Assembly (NCBI RefSeq): GCF_000317475.1
Contig: NC_019729.1
Location: 2,494,501 to 2,558,500, forward strand
DNA: 64,000 nt
DNA from: Oscillatoria nigro-viridis PCC 7112
Lineage (GTDB): Bacteria; Cyanobacteriota; Cyanobacteriia; Cyanobacteriales; Microcoleaceae
Direction of reading: 5' to 3'
This document shows, one piece after another, positions 43,110 through 51,864 of this stretch (positions within the stretch are counted from its first letter, which is position 1; every line of letters starts with the position of its first letter). Both the position numbers and the translations under genes were made by a program. Under the pieces are notes generated by a model, which was given only the letters and a program-made list of their open reading frames with translations, was not told the origin of the DNA and ran no database searches.

Positions 43110-44636
43110 TTAGATCGATAGTGCCGAAAAATCGAGGGATTCTGTGGTTTGGAAAAAACCTAAAAGCCGATCGACTATGTGAGCGACACCACCCTTAACA
43201 TTAGACTCAACATTCAAAGGCATCACCGGATCGTGGAGTGATAAGCGTAACAGAAACCAGCCGGATTCGCTAGGTGACGTGCAGGAAATTCGCAGACCTT
43301 CGTAGTTATTGGGAACTATTTTCCAGTCTGCTTGCGTTGAGACAAATTCTTGCAGTTGCTCGAGAACGCGAGATCCGTGAGCCTTGAAATCATCCACACC
43401 CATTTTAATCCGAAATTCTGCACTTTCTTCGGGTTCTTTTAAATTGGCAATTAAATCTGGCAAAGATTGATTTGCTAGCTTTGATTTAGCCAATTCAATC
43501 AATAATTTGCTGACCAAATAAGCGCCATCATCCAGAAAGTAATTTTCTTTCAAAGCTCCATGTCCAGAGGTTTCAATCGCCAGCCATGATTCCTGTCCGG
43601 CTTCATTGAGGCGGATCGACTCGTCAATCACATTTTTGTAGCCGCGTTTAAAGCGATGGTGAATCCCTTTTAAATCTTGTTCGATGAATTGTGTTAAGCC
43701 ATCGGAGGTGATAGAATCGGTGACAATGGTAGAGCCTGGGTGTTCTTGTAATACGATCGCAGAAATCAAGGCAATTAAGCGATTGCGATTGAGTTCCTTG
43801 CCAACTCGATCGACGGCCGCACTGCGATCGACATCCGTATCAAAAATAATCCCAAAATCAGCTTGATGTTCAATTACCGCTTGACAAATTGACTGCATTG
43901 CCTGTTTATCTTCGGGATTTGGCACATGATTGGGGAAAGTACCATCGGGTTCTAAAAACTGACTGCCCGTGGTGTCTGCACCTAAAGGTTTTAAGACTTG
44001 ATCGACATAAAAACCGCCCGCACCATTGCCCGCATCCACAACAATTTTTAATCCTGTCAGCGGCTGTTCAAAGTTATCGGGATGATTGACTGCTTCGCGA
44101 ATTTTTGTGACAAATTGGTTAGCATAAACAGAGATGAAATCATGCTTTGTAATGTTACCGGGCGATGCGGCTGGCTGAAAATTATTGCTTTGGGCTAGTG
44201 CTAAGATATCTGTAATATCCTGTTTTTGTAACCCACCTTTGGCGGTGAAAAATTTTAAGCCGTTTCGATTAAATGGCAAATGGCTAGCAGTGAGCATAAT
44301 CGCGCCGTCGCAATCAAAACCAGGGGTAATGGTACTCATAAACATGGCGGGGGTTGAGGCCATGTCAAAGTCGTACACTGTTGCACCAACTGAGGCGATT
44401 CCCTCCATGACTGCTTGCATTAAGGTTGGCCCTGATAGGCGACTGTCGCGCCCGATCGCGATCGTTAATTCTGCGCCGGGTTTGTTGACTTTTTGCACCA
44501 GCCAACTGACAAAGGATTTACCTAAGATTGTCGCAATTTCGGGGGTGAGGTTGACTTTTTCATTGGGAACGCCTTCGAGGGCGATACCGCGAATGTCCGA
44601 TCCATTTTGAAGTTTTGCCCAGTTGAAGTTTTGCAT
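43110..44636 (-). CDS. phosphomannomutase/phosphoglucomutase
   Basis: 508 residues of the alpha-D-phosphohexomutase family. The catalytic phosphoserine motif is TASHLPFNRNG (Ser118), the Mg2+-binding loop FDTDVDRSAAVD, and the sugar-binding loop ETSGHGALKEN. The C-terminal phosphate-binding region includes SCTSPSESGWFLLRLS. It interconverts hexose-1- and hexose-6-phosphates for polysaccharide and nucleotide-sugar synthesis. The next gene on this strand upstream is a hexose-6-phosphate mutarotase, so sugar-phosphate metabolism is grouped, though 332 bases apart. Confidence 0.9.
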   Translation of the reverse strand: MQNFNWAKLQNGSDIRGIALEGVPNEKVNLTPEIATILGKSFVSWLVQKVNKPGAELTIAIGRDSRLSGPTLMQAVMEGIASVGATVYDFDMASTPAMFMSTITPGFDCDGAIMLTASHLPFNRNGLKFFTAKGGLQKQDITDILALAQSNNFQPAASPGNITKHDFISVYANQFVTKIREAVNHPDNFEQPLTGLKIVVDAGNGAGGFYVDQVLKPLGADTTGSQFLEPDGTFPNHVPNPEDKQAMQSICQAVIEHQADFGIIFDTDVDRSAAVDRVGKELNRNRLIALISAIVLQEHPGSTIVTDSITSDGLTQFIEQDLKGIHHRFKRGYKNVIDESIRLNEAGQESWLAIETSGHGALKENYFLDDGAYLVSKLLIELAKSKLANQSLPDLIANLKEPEESAEFRIKMGVDDFKAHGSRVLEQLQEFVSTQADWKIVPNNYEGLRISCTSPSESGWFLLRLSLHDPVMPLNVESNVKGGVAHIVDRLLGFFQTTESLDFSALSI

Positions 44637-44968
44637 AATAATTGATGGTAAGTAAAAAGATCGGAGTCGGCGGTTGCAACCGATCTTACAAAGTTTTGTC
44701 TGCGGCTAGACTGTTCGACTCAGCTTAGCCGAACGTCTTTCGCGGACTAATAAATAAACAGGGGAGAAATTTGGGATTTGGTATTATTAGTCATTAGGGT
44801 GACAGAGTTTTTCAATTCAATCAGCTAATCGGCATTTAAGTTGTATTTAAACAAACAATCCCAGTCTTGTGGGTGGGATTTGAGCAACTCTGAAAATATC
44901 CAATTGAAATGTTGAACCGTTTACTGGGAATTTTGGCCCCATCACCGCTAAGATTAAGTTCTAATTCC
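44637..44968. other. spacer with degraded hairpin array
   Basis: On the plus strand AGATCGG/CCGATCT (44659-44688) and CGGCTA/TTAGCCG stems with ACAAAGTTTTGTCTGC between them resemble a decayed copy of the array at 29236-29383. No gene is seen. Confidence 0.45.
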
Positions 44969-45874
44969 TTAGTCGCGTTCAACGCTGTAAATTGCCTGCA
45001 AGCGGAACTCACCATGAGGGGGAACTTCCACAATATCTGTAGCTGCATTGGTCGTTTCTACACAGAGTAAACGCTGATAATCTGCATCATCAAGGTCGGC
45101 CATATTTGCAGAAATTGTCACCCACGGATTCCACACTACGGCGGATTTGCTACCCGATGATTTAATGCGAATCCGACGATTCAAGGCGCTATCGTCAATG
45201 ACTAATTCATTGGTGACATCAAGATAAATGCGATCGACTTCACCTGTTACTACCACTGCACCCACTTGAGTTTTTTCGACACCACCATCCGCTTTATCAA
45301 GATACTGGCTATTTTCTAAGCCTAAAACCTGCACGCGGTTGATATCGCCGACTTGGAAATAGGTGTGCAAAGCTTGGGTGAGGGGAAATGCTTTGTCGCC
45401 TAGATTGCGGGTGATTAATTCTACAGCGAGGGTGGTCCCGATCGTAATTACGATCGCCAGTTCAAAGGCTTGGGGCCAAATTGCTCTAGTTTCATCGGTA
45501 TCCTTGAGTCCGAGAGTGACTTTGGTTGCGCCGTCTGGGGTTGTGGCGGTTTCTAGCACATTCCAGAGGCGATTCCGCACAAACCCATGACTCGGACGCC
45601 CCAAGGCTTCGGGATCTGGGCCAAACCAGGGCCAACAGATTGGTATACCGCCTTTGATGGCTTTCCCTTCGGCATAGTAGGCTTTTTCGCTGACGAACAT
45701 CAAGTCTGTGGCTTCGGTGGCTGGTTGAAAGGAGAGCACTTGACCGGAATATACAGAAATTAAGGCTTTGGCTTGACCGTTGTCGATGTGAATCATCGGG
45801 AAACCACCGTTTCCCGTGGCGAAGGTGAGGTGGCCGGCAATGCCGTAGTCTGTGTTTAATTGGTCAATACTCAT
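44969..45874 (-). CDS. D-hexose-6-phosphate mutarotase (aldose 1-epimerase-like)
   Basis: 301 residues from ATG 45874 (MSIDQLNTDYGIAGH); the frame is open 400 bases further upstream but without coding character. YEAD-family pattern: AYYAEGKAIKGGIPICWPWFG, SHGFVRNRLW with the catalytic His, and LTQALHTYFQVGDI with a second His. The C-terminal acidic residue would be in the VVWNPWV region. It equilibrates alpha and beta glucose-6-phosphate or related sugars in the cytoplasm. It lies upstream of the phosphomannomutase gene on the same strand. Confidence 0.9.
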   Translation of the reverse strand: MSIDQLNTDYGIAGHLTFATGNGGFPMIHIDNGQAKALISVYSGQVLSFQPATEATDLMFVSEKAYYAEGKAIKGGIPICWPWFGPDPEALGRPSHGFVRNRLWNVLETATTPDGATKVTLGLKDTDETRAIWPQAFELAIVITIGTTLAVELITRNLGDKAFPLTQALHTYFQVGDINRVQVLGLENSQYLDKADGGVEKTQVGAVVVTGEVDRIYLDVTNELVIDDSALNRRIRIKSSGSKSAVVWNPWVTISANMADLDDADYQRLLCVETTNAATDIVEVPPHGEFRLQAIYSVERD

Positions 45875-46637
45875 GCTGTTAGCTTGGTTAATTGCTTTAC
45901 AATTATCCGATATTATGGTTGCTAGATTGATTAGATTGTTGGGTTGGACGGGGGAAGGTGCGATCGACACAACGATGCACTCAGACAAACGAATTAGGAG
46001 TGCCAACCGATCGCGAGGGGATGTGCGATCGAACCTACCGACAGACATTGCTGAGTGCTCCGCAAGCAAGCTAATGCAGCATTTCATCAAAACACGGCGC
46101 AGCCGCAAAACTCCGCATCTCTTCGAGGGTATCAAGAGCAACGACAAAATTACTTGTCTAAAACCTAAATCTTTATTGTTAGCAAAACCGGGGATTACTA
46201 TAAAAAAACACAAAAGTGCCTGAATAACTATCCAGTATATCGGGTCAATCCGCAAGCAGGGCTTGAATAAATACAAACGATTTTAACTAATCCTTTTTAC
46301 CCATCGCATATCTGTGAACGTACACCCCGATCAAACCACTCACTACAAAAAGGTAATTAAAATCACTCCACCCGCCTGAAATAGATTATAAAAAGTAACT
46401 TAATTTAATCTCACCGTGCTCATCGGGTTGAGGTGAAACATTACCCCAAATCAAGCCGCACTGCCTAGATAAACTTGCAAGAGGTTAAGCTTTTTGGGAG
46501 GAGTGAAACTCTTTAGCCTCACAAAATACCGGGTTATATAGTTGCAGTTGTCCTGGCTTCCCAACTACAGTCAACCCACTAAACATAGTCAACACATTAG
46601 ACACTATAATATAACTTTATACTTTTTTCATAAAGTT
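45875..46637. other. long spacer with leader hairpin before the CPA2 antiporter
   Basis: About 760 bases between divergent genes. Open frames on both strands lack conserved sequence. GAGGTTAAG (46482-46490) pairs with CTTTAGCCTC (46512-46521), with inner GAGT/ACTC, forming a hairpin about 115 bases before the antiporter start. The repeated GGTGAAAC/AGTGAAAC words near 46429 and 46503 are notable. A regulatory RNA is possible but not shown. Confidence 0.4.
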
Positions 46638-48953
46638 GTGCAAGAAGACTTCCGACTGATCGTTGACTTAGTTCTAGTTCTCGCTGCTGCCGCAGCAGGA
46701 GGACTCTTTGCATCGCTGTTGCGACAGCCGGTAATTCTCGGGTATCTCCTGGGAGGGATCGTAGTTGGGCCGGCAGGTTTGGGGCTGATTAAAGAATTAA
46801 TTCAGGTAGACACCCTGGCTGAATTCGGGGTTGCCTTTCTGTTATTTGCCTTGGGAGTGGAATTTTCCTTCGCCGAACTCCAGAAAGTTAAAACCATTAG
46901 TTTGGGCGGGGGGGGCTTGCAAATTGTGCTGACGATCGCCATTACTACTGCAATTTCCTTGGCTGTAGGGTGGGTAGAATCGCCCGCTCAAGGCGTGTTT
47001 TTGGGAGCGATTCTGTCGCTTTCTTCGACAGCAGTTGTACTCAAGTGCTTGATGGAGCGCAATGAATCCGGTACTTCCCACGGTCAAGTCATGCTGGGAA
47101 TATTAGTAGTTCAAGATTTGGCTTTGGGGTTAATGCTAGCAGTTTTGCCTGCCCTCAACCAGCCCGCAGAAGCGATCGGCCAGACGGTAGCGTGGGCCCT
47201 GCTGCGGATCGGGTTATTTGCTGTCGGTGCTGTAGCAGCAGGCATTTGGATCGTACCGCAGTTGCTGCGATTCCTCGCGAAAACAGAAAGCCGGGAACTG
47301 TTTTTGCTGGGAGTTGTGGTTTTGGCTTTAGGGATTGCGCTACTGACAGAATATTTGGGTTTTTCGATCGAGATGGGCGCATTTGTCGCGGGTTTAATGA
47401 TTTCGGAGGTGGAATATGCCGACCAAACTCTAACTTATGTCGAGCCTTTGCGAGATATTTTTGCATCCTTATTTTTTGTCACCATCGGAATGTTAATTGA
47501 CCCGATGTTTCTGTGGAACCATCTAGAAGTAATTCTGGGACTGGTATTTATAGTATTTGTCGGCAAATTCTCGATCGTAACGCCGATCGTCCGACTATTT
47601 GGCTATCCGCTAAAAACAGCATTGATCGCAGGTTTGGGCTTAGCTCAAATAGGAGAATTCTCCTTTGTACTCGCTAGTGCCGGCCAAGTTATGGGGCTGG
47701 TTTCGCGGAACGTTTACCTGTTAATTTTAGGAACGACAGCAGTCACCCTCGTGCTGACTCCGTTTGTATTGAGAAGCGTGCCGCAGTTATTGAAATGGGC
47801 GGAAAATTTCGGGCCTTTGCAGGGCTACTTTGACGAAACATCTCAACCTGTGGCAATAGCTGAAACTTTGCCGGAACAAAATTATGTTGTGGTTTGCGGC
47901 TACGGGCGAGTCGGCAGAATTTTAGTCAAAATGCTGCAAAGCCGCAACTGTTCAGTTGTGGTGATCGACGAGTCAGAAAGTAGAATTCAAGAGTGCAGAG
48001 TCCAAGGAATTCCTTACATTTACGGGAATGCTGCCAGCTTGCACGTATTGGAAGCCGCGCGGGTGGAACGGGCAAAAGCAATGGCGATCGCCCTTCCCGA
48101 TCCCATGAGCACTCGCTTGTGTCTGAAGCGGGCTTTAGAATTAGTCCCGGATTTGGATATTGTGGTGCGGGCCAACCAAGATAAAGACATCGAACTGCTT
48201 TACCAACTGGGGGCCTGGGAAGTTGTGCAGCCGGAGTTTGAGGCCAGTTTAGAACTGTCTTCCCACTTGCTCGCTAGCATGGGCATCTCGGCAATGGCGA
48301 TCGGGCGGGAAGTGCAGCAAATTCGCAGCAGCCGCTATCTCGAATTGCGGCCGCCGCGCGAACCTTTGGCGGTTTCGCGGGATTTGAAAGTGGCGGTTCG
48401 AGATATGAACAGCGAGTGGTACAGCTTGCCGTCGGGTTCTCCCATTGCCAGCATGACTCTGGAAGAAACTAACTTGCGACAGTTGACAGGGGCCAGCGTA
48501 ATGGCGATCGTCCGCGAGAATGGCGAGGAAATTGATTATCCCAACGGGAAGACAGCTTTGCACGCTGGCGATCGACTTTTTGTAGTAGGAGAACCGGAAG
48601 AACTCATCAGTTTTGAGTTGCTGGCGAAGGGGGAAGTTGCAGTTCCGCAGGGGGACAGTTCTTGCCAGTGGCTGAGGCTGCCAGCAAACAGCCCTTGGGC
48701 GGGCAAAAAACTGTCAGAGGTAGATTTGCTGACCCAGTACGGGGTGCAGGTGCGGGCGATCCGCCGGGAAGGGAAATTTACTCGCTGGCCCGACGGAACT
48801 ACGAATTTGCAAGAAGGCGATCGTTTGCTGCTGTGCGGCGGCTTCTACGAGCTCGGCTTGATGCAGCGGACGGCCTCACCGCCGGTGCCGCAACCTGCTT
48901 TAAAGCTGCCTTTGGTCAAGGCCCAAGTCAGCGAAAAGCTGTTTAGCGATTAG
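46638..48953 (+). CDS. CPA2-family cation:proton antiporter with TrkA-N and two TrkA-C domains (KefB/Ybal-like)
   Basis: About 771 residues from GTG 46638 (VQEDFRLIVDLVLVLA); a TTG at 46542 would add 32 residues. About 12 membrane segments with LLGGIVVGPAGLGLI, LFALGVEFSF and LSLSSTAVVLK. A TrkA-N Rossmann domain starts at YVVVCGYGRVGRILV, which binds NAD(H). Two TrkA-C units follow (GASVMAIVRENGEEI and GVQVRAIRREGKF). The protein probably exports K+ or another cation in exchange for H+, gated by nucleotides or c-di-AMP at TrkA-C. That ligand is inference from related transporters. Confidence 0.92.
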   Translation: MQEDFRLIVDLVLVLAAAAAGGLFASLLRQPVILGYLLGGIVVGPAGLGLIKELIQVDTLAEFGVAFLLFALGVEFSFAELQKVKTISLGGGGLQIVLTIAITTAISLAVGWVESPAQGVFLGAILSLSSTAVVLKCLMERNESGTSHGQVMLGILVVQDLALGLMLAVLPALNQPAEAIGQTVAWALLRIGLFAVGAVAAGIWIVPQLLRFLAKTESRELFLLGVVVLALGIALLTEYLGFSIEMGAFVAGLMISEVEYADQTLTYVEPLRDIFASLFFVTIGMLIDPMFLWNHLEVILGLVFIVFVGKFSIVTPIVRLFGYPLKTALIAGLGLAQIGEFSFVLASAGQVMGLVSRNVYLLILGTTAVTLVLTPFVLRSVPQLLKWAENFGPLQGYFDETSQPVAIAETLPEQNYVVVCGYGRVGRILVKMLQSRNCSVVVIDESESRIQECRVQGIPYIYGNAASLHVLEAARVERAKAMAIALPDPMSTRLCLKRALELVPDLDIVVRANQDKDIELLYQLGAWEVVQPEFEASLELSSHLLASMGISAMAIGREVQQIRSSRYLELRPPREPLAVSRDLKVAVRDMNSEWYSLPSGSPIASMTLEETNLRQLTGASVMAIVRENGEEIDYPNGKTALHAGDRLFVVGEPEELISFELLAKGEVAVPQGDSSCQWLRLPANSPWAGKKLSEVDLLTQYGVQVRAIRREGKFTRWPDGTTNLQEGDRLLLCGGFYELGLMQRTASPPVPQPALKLPLVKAQVSEKLFSD

Positions 48954-49020
48954 TCAGCGGGCAGTTGGCAGTTGGCAGTTGGCAGTTGACTGTGGTGAGC
49001 TTTCTAGCGAACAGTCAACA

Positions 49021-49062
49021 ATGCCCCATGCCCCATGCCCCATGCCCCATGCCCCATGCCCC
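49021..49062. repeat. CCCCATG heptamer tandem repeat
   Basis: The heptamer CCCCATG is repeated about six times without interruption between the CPA2 antiporter and hfq genes. It is a short tandem repeat of the type common in filamentous cyanobacteria and adjoins CAGTTGG repeats at 48961-48988. Confidence 0.9.
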
Positions 49063-49066
49063 ACTC

Positions 49067-49279
49067 TTACCCGTTGGGTTTGACATAAGCAATTGCCGGC
49101 CGCGAGATCATAATTTGTGTTTCTGACGGATCGAGGAGGCAAATGCAGCTATTATCCTGCCAAAAAATTCTGCCCGCTAGTAAGTCGCCGGTAAGGAGTT
49201 TGATCTCCACCTGTTTTTTGTCTTTGATGTAGCTTTGTATTAAGCGAACGCTGGGCAATCCGGTTTCAAATTCAGACAT
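49067..49279 (-). CDS. hfq: cyanobacterial Hfq (host factor I-like)
   Basis: 70 residues. Sm-fold pattern VRLIQSYIKDKKQVEIKLLTGDLLAGRI (in blocks) with PAIAYVKPNG at the C terminus. Cyanobacterial Hfq lacks much of the RNA-binding residues of enterobacterial Hfq and in Synechocystis binds the type IV pilus base, being needed for motility. The ATG is followed by SEFETGLPS. It is convergent with the upstream antiporter gene. Confidence 0.93.
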   Translation of the reverse strand: MSEFETGLPSVRLIQSYIKDKKQVEIKLLTGDLLAGRIFWQDNSCICLLDPSETQIMISRPAIAYVKPNG

Positions 49280-49308
49280 AGTTCAGAAAAATATAGTCAA
49301 ATATTACC

Positions 49309-49470
49309 TTAAACCATATTCTTCTGTTTATACCCTTTAACCCGTACTGGCAGAATTACAAGCGCCTCTACTCAATGAGGCAGAAACCCCTTGGCAGTTA
49401 CTTTTTGACGAATATTCATTGAGCCGTTGACATCAGCATTAATTAGATATCCCTGTGAAGTTATAAATAT
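49309..49470 (-). pseudogene. tnpB: IS200/IS605-type tnpB C-terminal remnant
   Basis: On the minus strand the frame reads [20 protein letters not shown], the hallmark end of the TnpB catalytic region, then GFLPH and an in-frame TGA (49372-49374), then VEALVILPVRVKGYK and TAA (49309-49311). LINADVNGS and the VxxLPVRV tail are typical of TnpB C termini. The rest of the transposase and any tnpA are absent. It lies between hfq and dapF and antisense to the false 5' extension of the dapF frame. An old insertion, now decayed, is the likely history. Confidence 0.75.
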
Positions 49471-49591
49471 TATATTTGTTTATATTTCACTAGAAAGGAC
49501 TATAAATTGCATAAAGTTTTATAATACTGGGAAATGGGTAATTTGGTCAGCAAATTATCTAATCAGTTTTAACCAAAAGAGGTTTGTTTTT

Positions 49592-50434
49592 ATGCCGATC
49601 GAGTTTGCGAAGTATCACGGACTGGGAAATGATTTTATTCTGATTGACAACCGCCACTCGTCAGAACCTGTGATTACACCAGAACAAGCTGTGGATTTGT
49701 GCGATCGACATTTCGGGATTGGCGCAGACGGCGTGATATTTGCTCTTCCGGGTCAAAACGGCACTGACTATACGATGCGGATTTTTAACTCGGACGGTTC
49801 GGAACCGGAAATGTGCGGCAACGGAATTCGCTGTTTGGCTAAGTTTATCGCCGATTTGGAAGGGTCAGAGGCAAAAACTCAGTACCGCATCCACACTCTG
49901 GCTGGTGCGATCAGCCCGGAATTGCGATCGGACGGTCAGGTTAAGGTGGATATGGGGGTTCCCCGGCTGCTGGCTGCGGAAATTCCGACAACTTTGGCCG
50001 CACCGGATGCCAAAGTTATAGATGTGCCGATCGAAGTTGCTGATAAATCTTGGTCTGTTACCTGCGTCAGCATGGGCAATCCTCACTGCATTACCTTTGT
50101 AGAGGATGTTGCGGCTGTTGCTTTAGAAACTGTCGGGCCTCAATTCGAGCACAACAAAGCATTCCCGCAGCGTACCAATACGGAATTTATTCAAGTGGTA
50201 CGTTCGGACTACGTAAAAATGCGGGTGTGGGAAAGAGGCGCGGGTGTTACTCTAGCTTGTGGGACTGGTGCTTGTGCTGCTGTGGTAGCTGGCGTGTTGG
50301 TAGGGAAGTGCGATCGGGCAACTGCGGTTGAACTCCCCGGCGGCGTTTTGGAAATCGAATGGGCAGAAGTTTCTGGGCGGATTTACATGACCGGGCCGGC
50401 ACAGCGAGTATTTACTGGTTGTATTAGTCATTAG
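49592..50434 (+). CDS. dapF: diaminopimelate epimerase
   Basis: 280 residues from ATG 49592 ([15 protein letters not shown]), with AAAGAGG upstream; the open frame starts 55 codons earlier inside the tnpB remnant and should be ignored. The two catalytic cysteines are Cys75 (EMCGNGIRC) and Cys223 (LACGTGAC). It converts LL- to meso-diaminopimelate for lysine and peptidoglycan synthesis, in the cytoplasm. Single gene; the spacer after it contains ATTAGTCATCAGT-type repeats and AAAATCT heptamers. Confidence 0.97.
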   Translation: MPIEFAKYHGLGNDFILIDNRHSSEPVITPEQAVDLCDRHFGIGADGVIFALPGQNGTDYTMRIFNSDGSEPEMCGNGIRCLAKFIADLEGSEAKTQYRIHTLAGAISPELRSDGQVKVDMGVPRLLAAEIPTTLAAPDAKVIDVPIEVADKSWSVTCVSMGNPHCITFVEDVAAVALETVGPQFEHNKAFPQRTNTEFIQVVRSDYVKMRVWERGAGVTLACGTGACAAVVAGVLVGKCDRATAVELPGGVLEIEWAEVSGRIYMTGPAQRVFTGCISH

Positions 50435-50642
50435 TGATTAGTCATCAGTCATTGGTCAGAAGGGATTTTTTATTGAATTAACAAACAATAAAAATTATTG
50501 AATTCAAAATTTTTATTGAATTCTGACCAATGCCTTCCGCATTCACAAATCATTGGCTGCGGACTGAAGACTGAAGACTAATAACTAAGCCTGAAATCTA
50601 AAATCTAAAATCTAAAATCTAAAATTAAGTAGGTGGGCTGGC

Positions 50643-51785
50643 ATGGCTGGAGGTATTTATCTGATTCAGGACGACGACAGGCTGGTAGAAATGATGGAAC
50701 AGCCCTACGACTCGGAAGACCAGTTACAAGACTTGCTAGTAACTTATCCCAATTTGATCGCGGGAGACCAAATCGATCGGGCGACGCCGCGCAGGTGGCT
50801 GTTAATTTCGCGGGAAGCTGCACCCAGCGATGAGGAAACAGCGGTGCAGTGGTCGCTGGATCATTTGTTTCTCGACCAAAATGCCGTTCCTACTTTGGTG
50901 GATGTCCGGCGAACTCCTAATGCCGAACTGCGGCAAAAAGTGTTGGGTCAGTCGATCGACTATGCTGCTAATGCGTTGTTTTACTGGCCCATCGATTCAA
51001 TTATTGCTCTGTTTGAAGCTAATTGTCGCGATCGGGGTCGCGATCCCGAACAGATTTTTGAAGAGTTTCTCGGCGCAAATGCTAATGAAGAAAGATTTTG
51101 GCAGAAGGTTAAAACTAATTTGCAAGCGGGTAAAGTTCGCTTAGTGTTTGTAGCTGACGAGATTTCCGCTGAAATGCGCCGAGTTGTGGAATTTCTCAAC
51201 GAACAAATGGACCCGGTTGAAGTTTTGGCCCTGGAAATTAAGCAGTATGTCAGTGAAGACGGTCTGAGAACATTGGTTCCCAGAGTGATCGGTCAGACAG
51301 CCGAAGCACAGCAGAAAAAATCCAGCGCAACGCGCGAAAGAAGGCGCTGGGATGAATCTTCATTTTTTGCGGAAATCAAAGCTAGACGAGGCGCGGACGA
51401 GGCGCAAATGGCAAAAGCTATTTACCGGTGGGCAAAAAGTCAAGAACCCGAAGTTCAAATCCATTGGGGAACGGGGGACGCCTACGGCGGTTTCGCCGCT
51501 CAATTGCCTCAAAAGGGAAGAAAACCCTATCAGTTATTCACTGTAGATATTGCTGGCAGAATGGAGATTTCTGCTGATAATTACGGTTCCCAGCCGCCGT
51601 TTAATGCGGAACAGAATTGGCTGGAATTGAGAAGTAAACTGAGTTCGATCGGTCTGTCGCTACCTATAGAACCGGGCGAGAGAAGGTCGCCGAGTCTGGC
51701 TTTGTTTACTTTGCAAGACGAATCGGATCTCAAGCAAGTTATAGAAACTTTTGATTGGGTGATTGAGCAAATTCAAACGTTATAG
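50643..51785 (+). CDS. PD-(D/E)XK nuclease-like protein
   Basis: 380 residues. Residues 70-110 (WSLDHLFLDQNAVPTLVDVRR then LGQSIDYAANALFYW) match a family in which an Asp and a (D/E)xK pair form a nuclease active site, the usual form being VEVKR. Here the Lys position is Arg89. The N-terminal Glu26 (SEDQLQDLL) would be a further acidic residue. The C-terminal part (IYRWAKSQEPEVQIHWGTGD) is a separate alpha/beta region. Proteins of this architecture are often called hypothetical and may act in DNA repair or restriction. It is followed by a palindromic repeat and the dynamin operon on the other strand. Confidence 0.7.
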   Translation: MAGGIYLIQDDDRLVEMMEQPYDSEDQLQDLLVTYPNLIAGDQIDRATPRRWLLISREAAPSDEETAVQWSLDHLFLDQNAVPTLVDVRRTPNAELRQKVLGQSIDYAANALFYWPIDSIIALFEANCRDRGRDPEQIFEEFLGANANEERFWQKVKTNLQAGKVRLVFVADEISAEMRRVVEFLNEQMDPVEVLALEIKQYVSEDGLRTLVPRVIGQTAEAQQKKSSATRERRRWDESSFFAEIKARRGADEAQMAKAIYRWAKSQEPEVQIHWGTGDAYGGFAAQLPQKGRKPYQLFTVDIAGRMEISADNYGSQPPFNAEQNWLELRSKLSSIGLSLPIEPGERRSPSLALFTLQDESDLKQVIETFDWVIEQIQTL

Positions 51786-51798
51786 TCATTAGTCATTT

Positions 51799-51863
51799 GT
51801 AGGGTGCGTCCGAGTAAGTTATAGATTGATATAATAAGGGTTTGGGCTTCTGACACACCCTAC
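51799..51863. repeat. GTAGGGTGCGTC palindromic repeat
   Basis: Arms GTAGGGTGCGTC (51799-51810) and TGACACACCCTAC (51851-51863) pair around an AT-rich interior. It sits exactly between the convergent nuclease-like gene and the dynamin operon, where it could serve as a bidirectional terminator. Confidence 0.7.
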
Positions 51864-51864
51864 C

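Noticed and set aside
45875-46276. N-terminal extension of the mutarotase and an opposite-strand 123-residue frame
   Set aside because: The mutarotase family begins at MSIDQLNTDYG; upstream residues have no family similarity and both strands are open by chance.
46423-46521. A c-di-AMP (ydaO) riboswitch call
   Set aside because: Only loose word similarity; core motifs could not be placed with confidence, so it is kept as a finding to test, not a feature.
49427-49591. 55-residue N-terminal extension of dapF
   Set aside because: It is antisense to a tnpB remnant, and DapF proteins begin at the [10 protein letters not shown]-type start.
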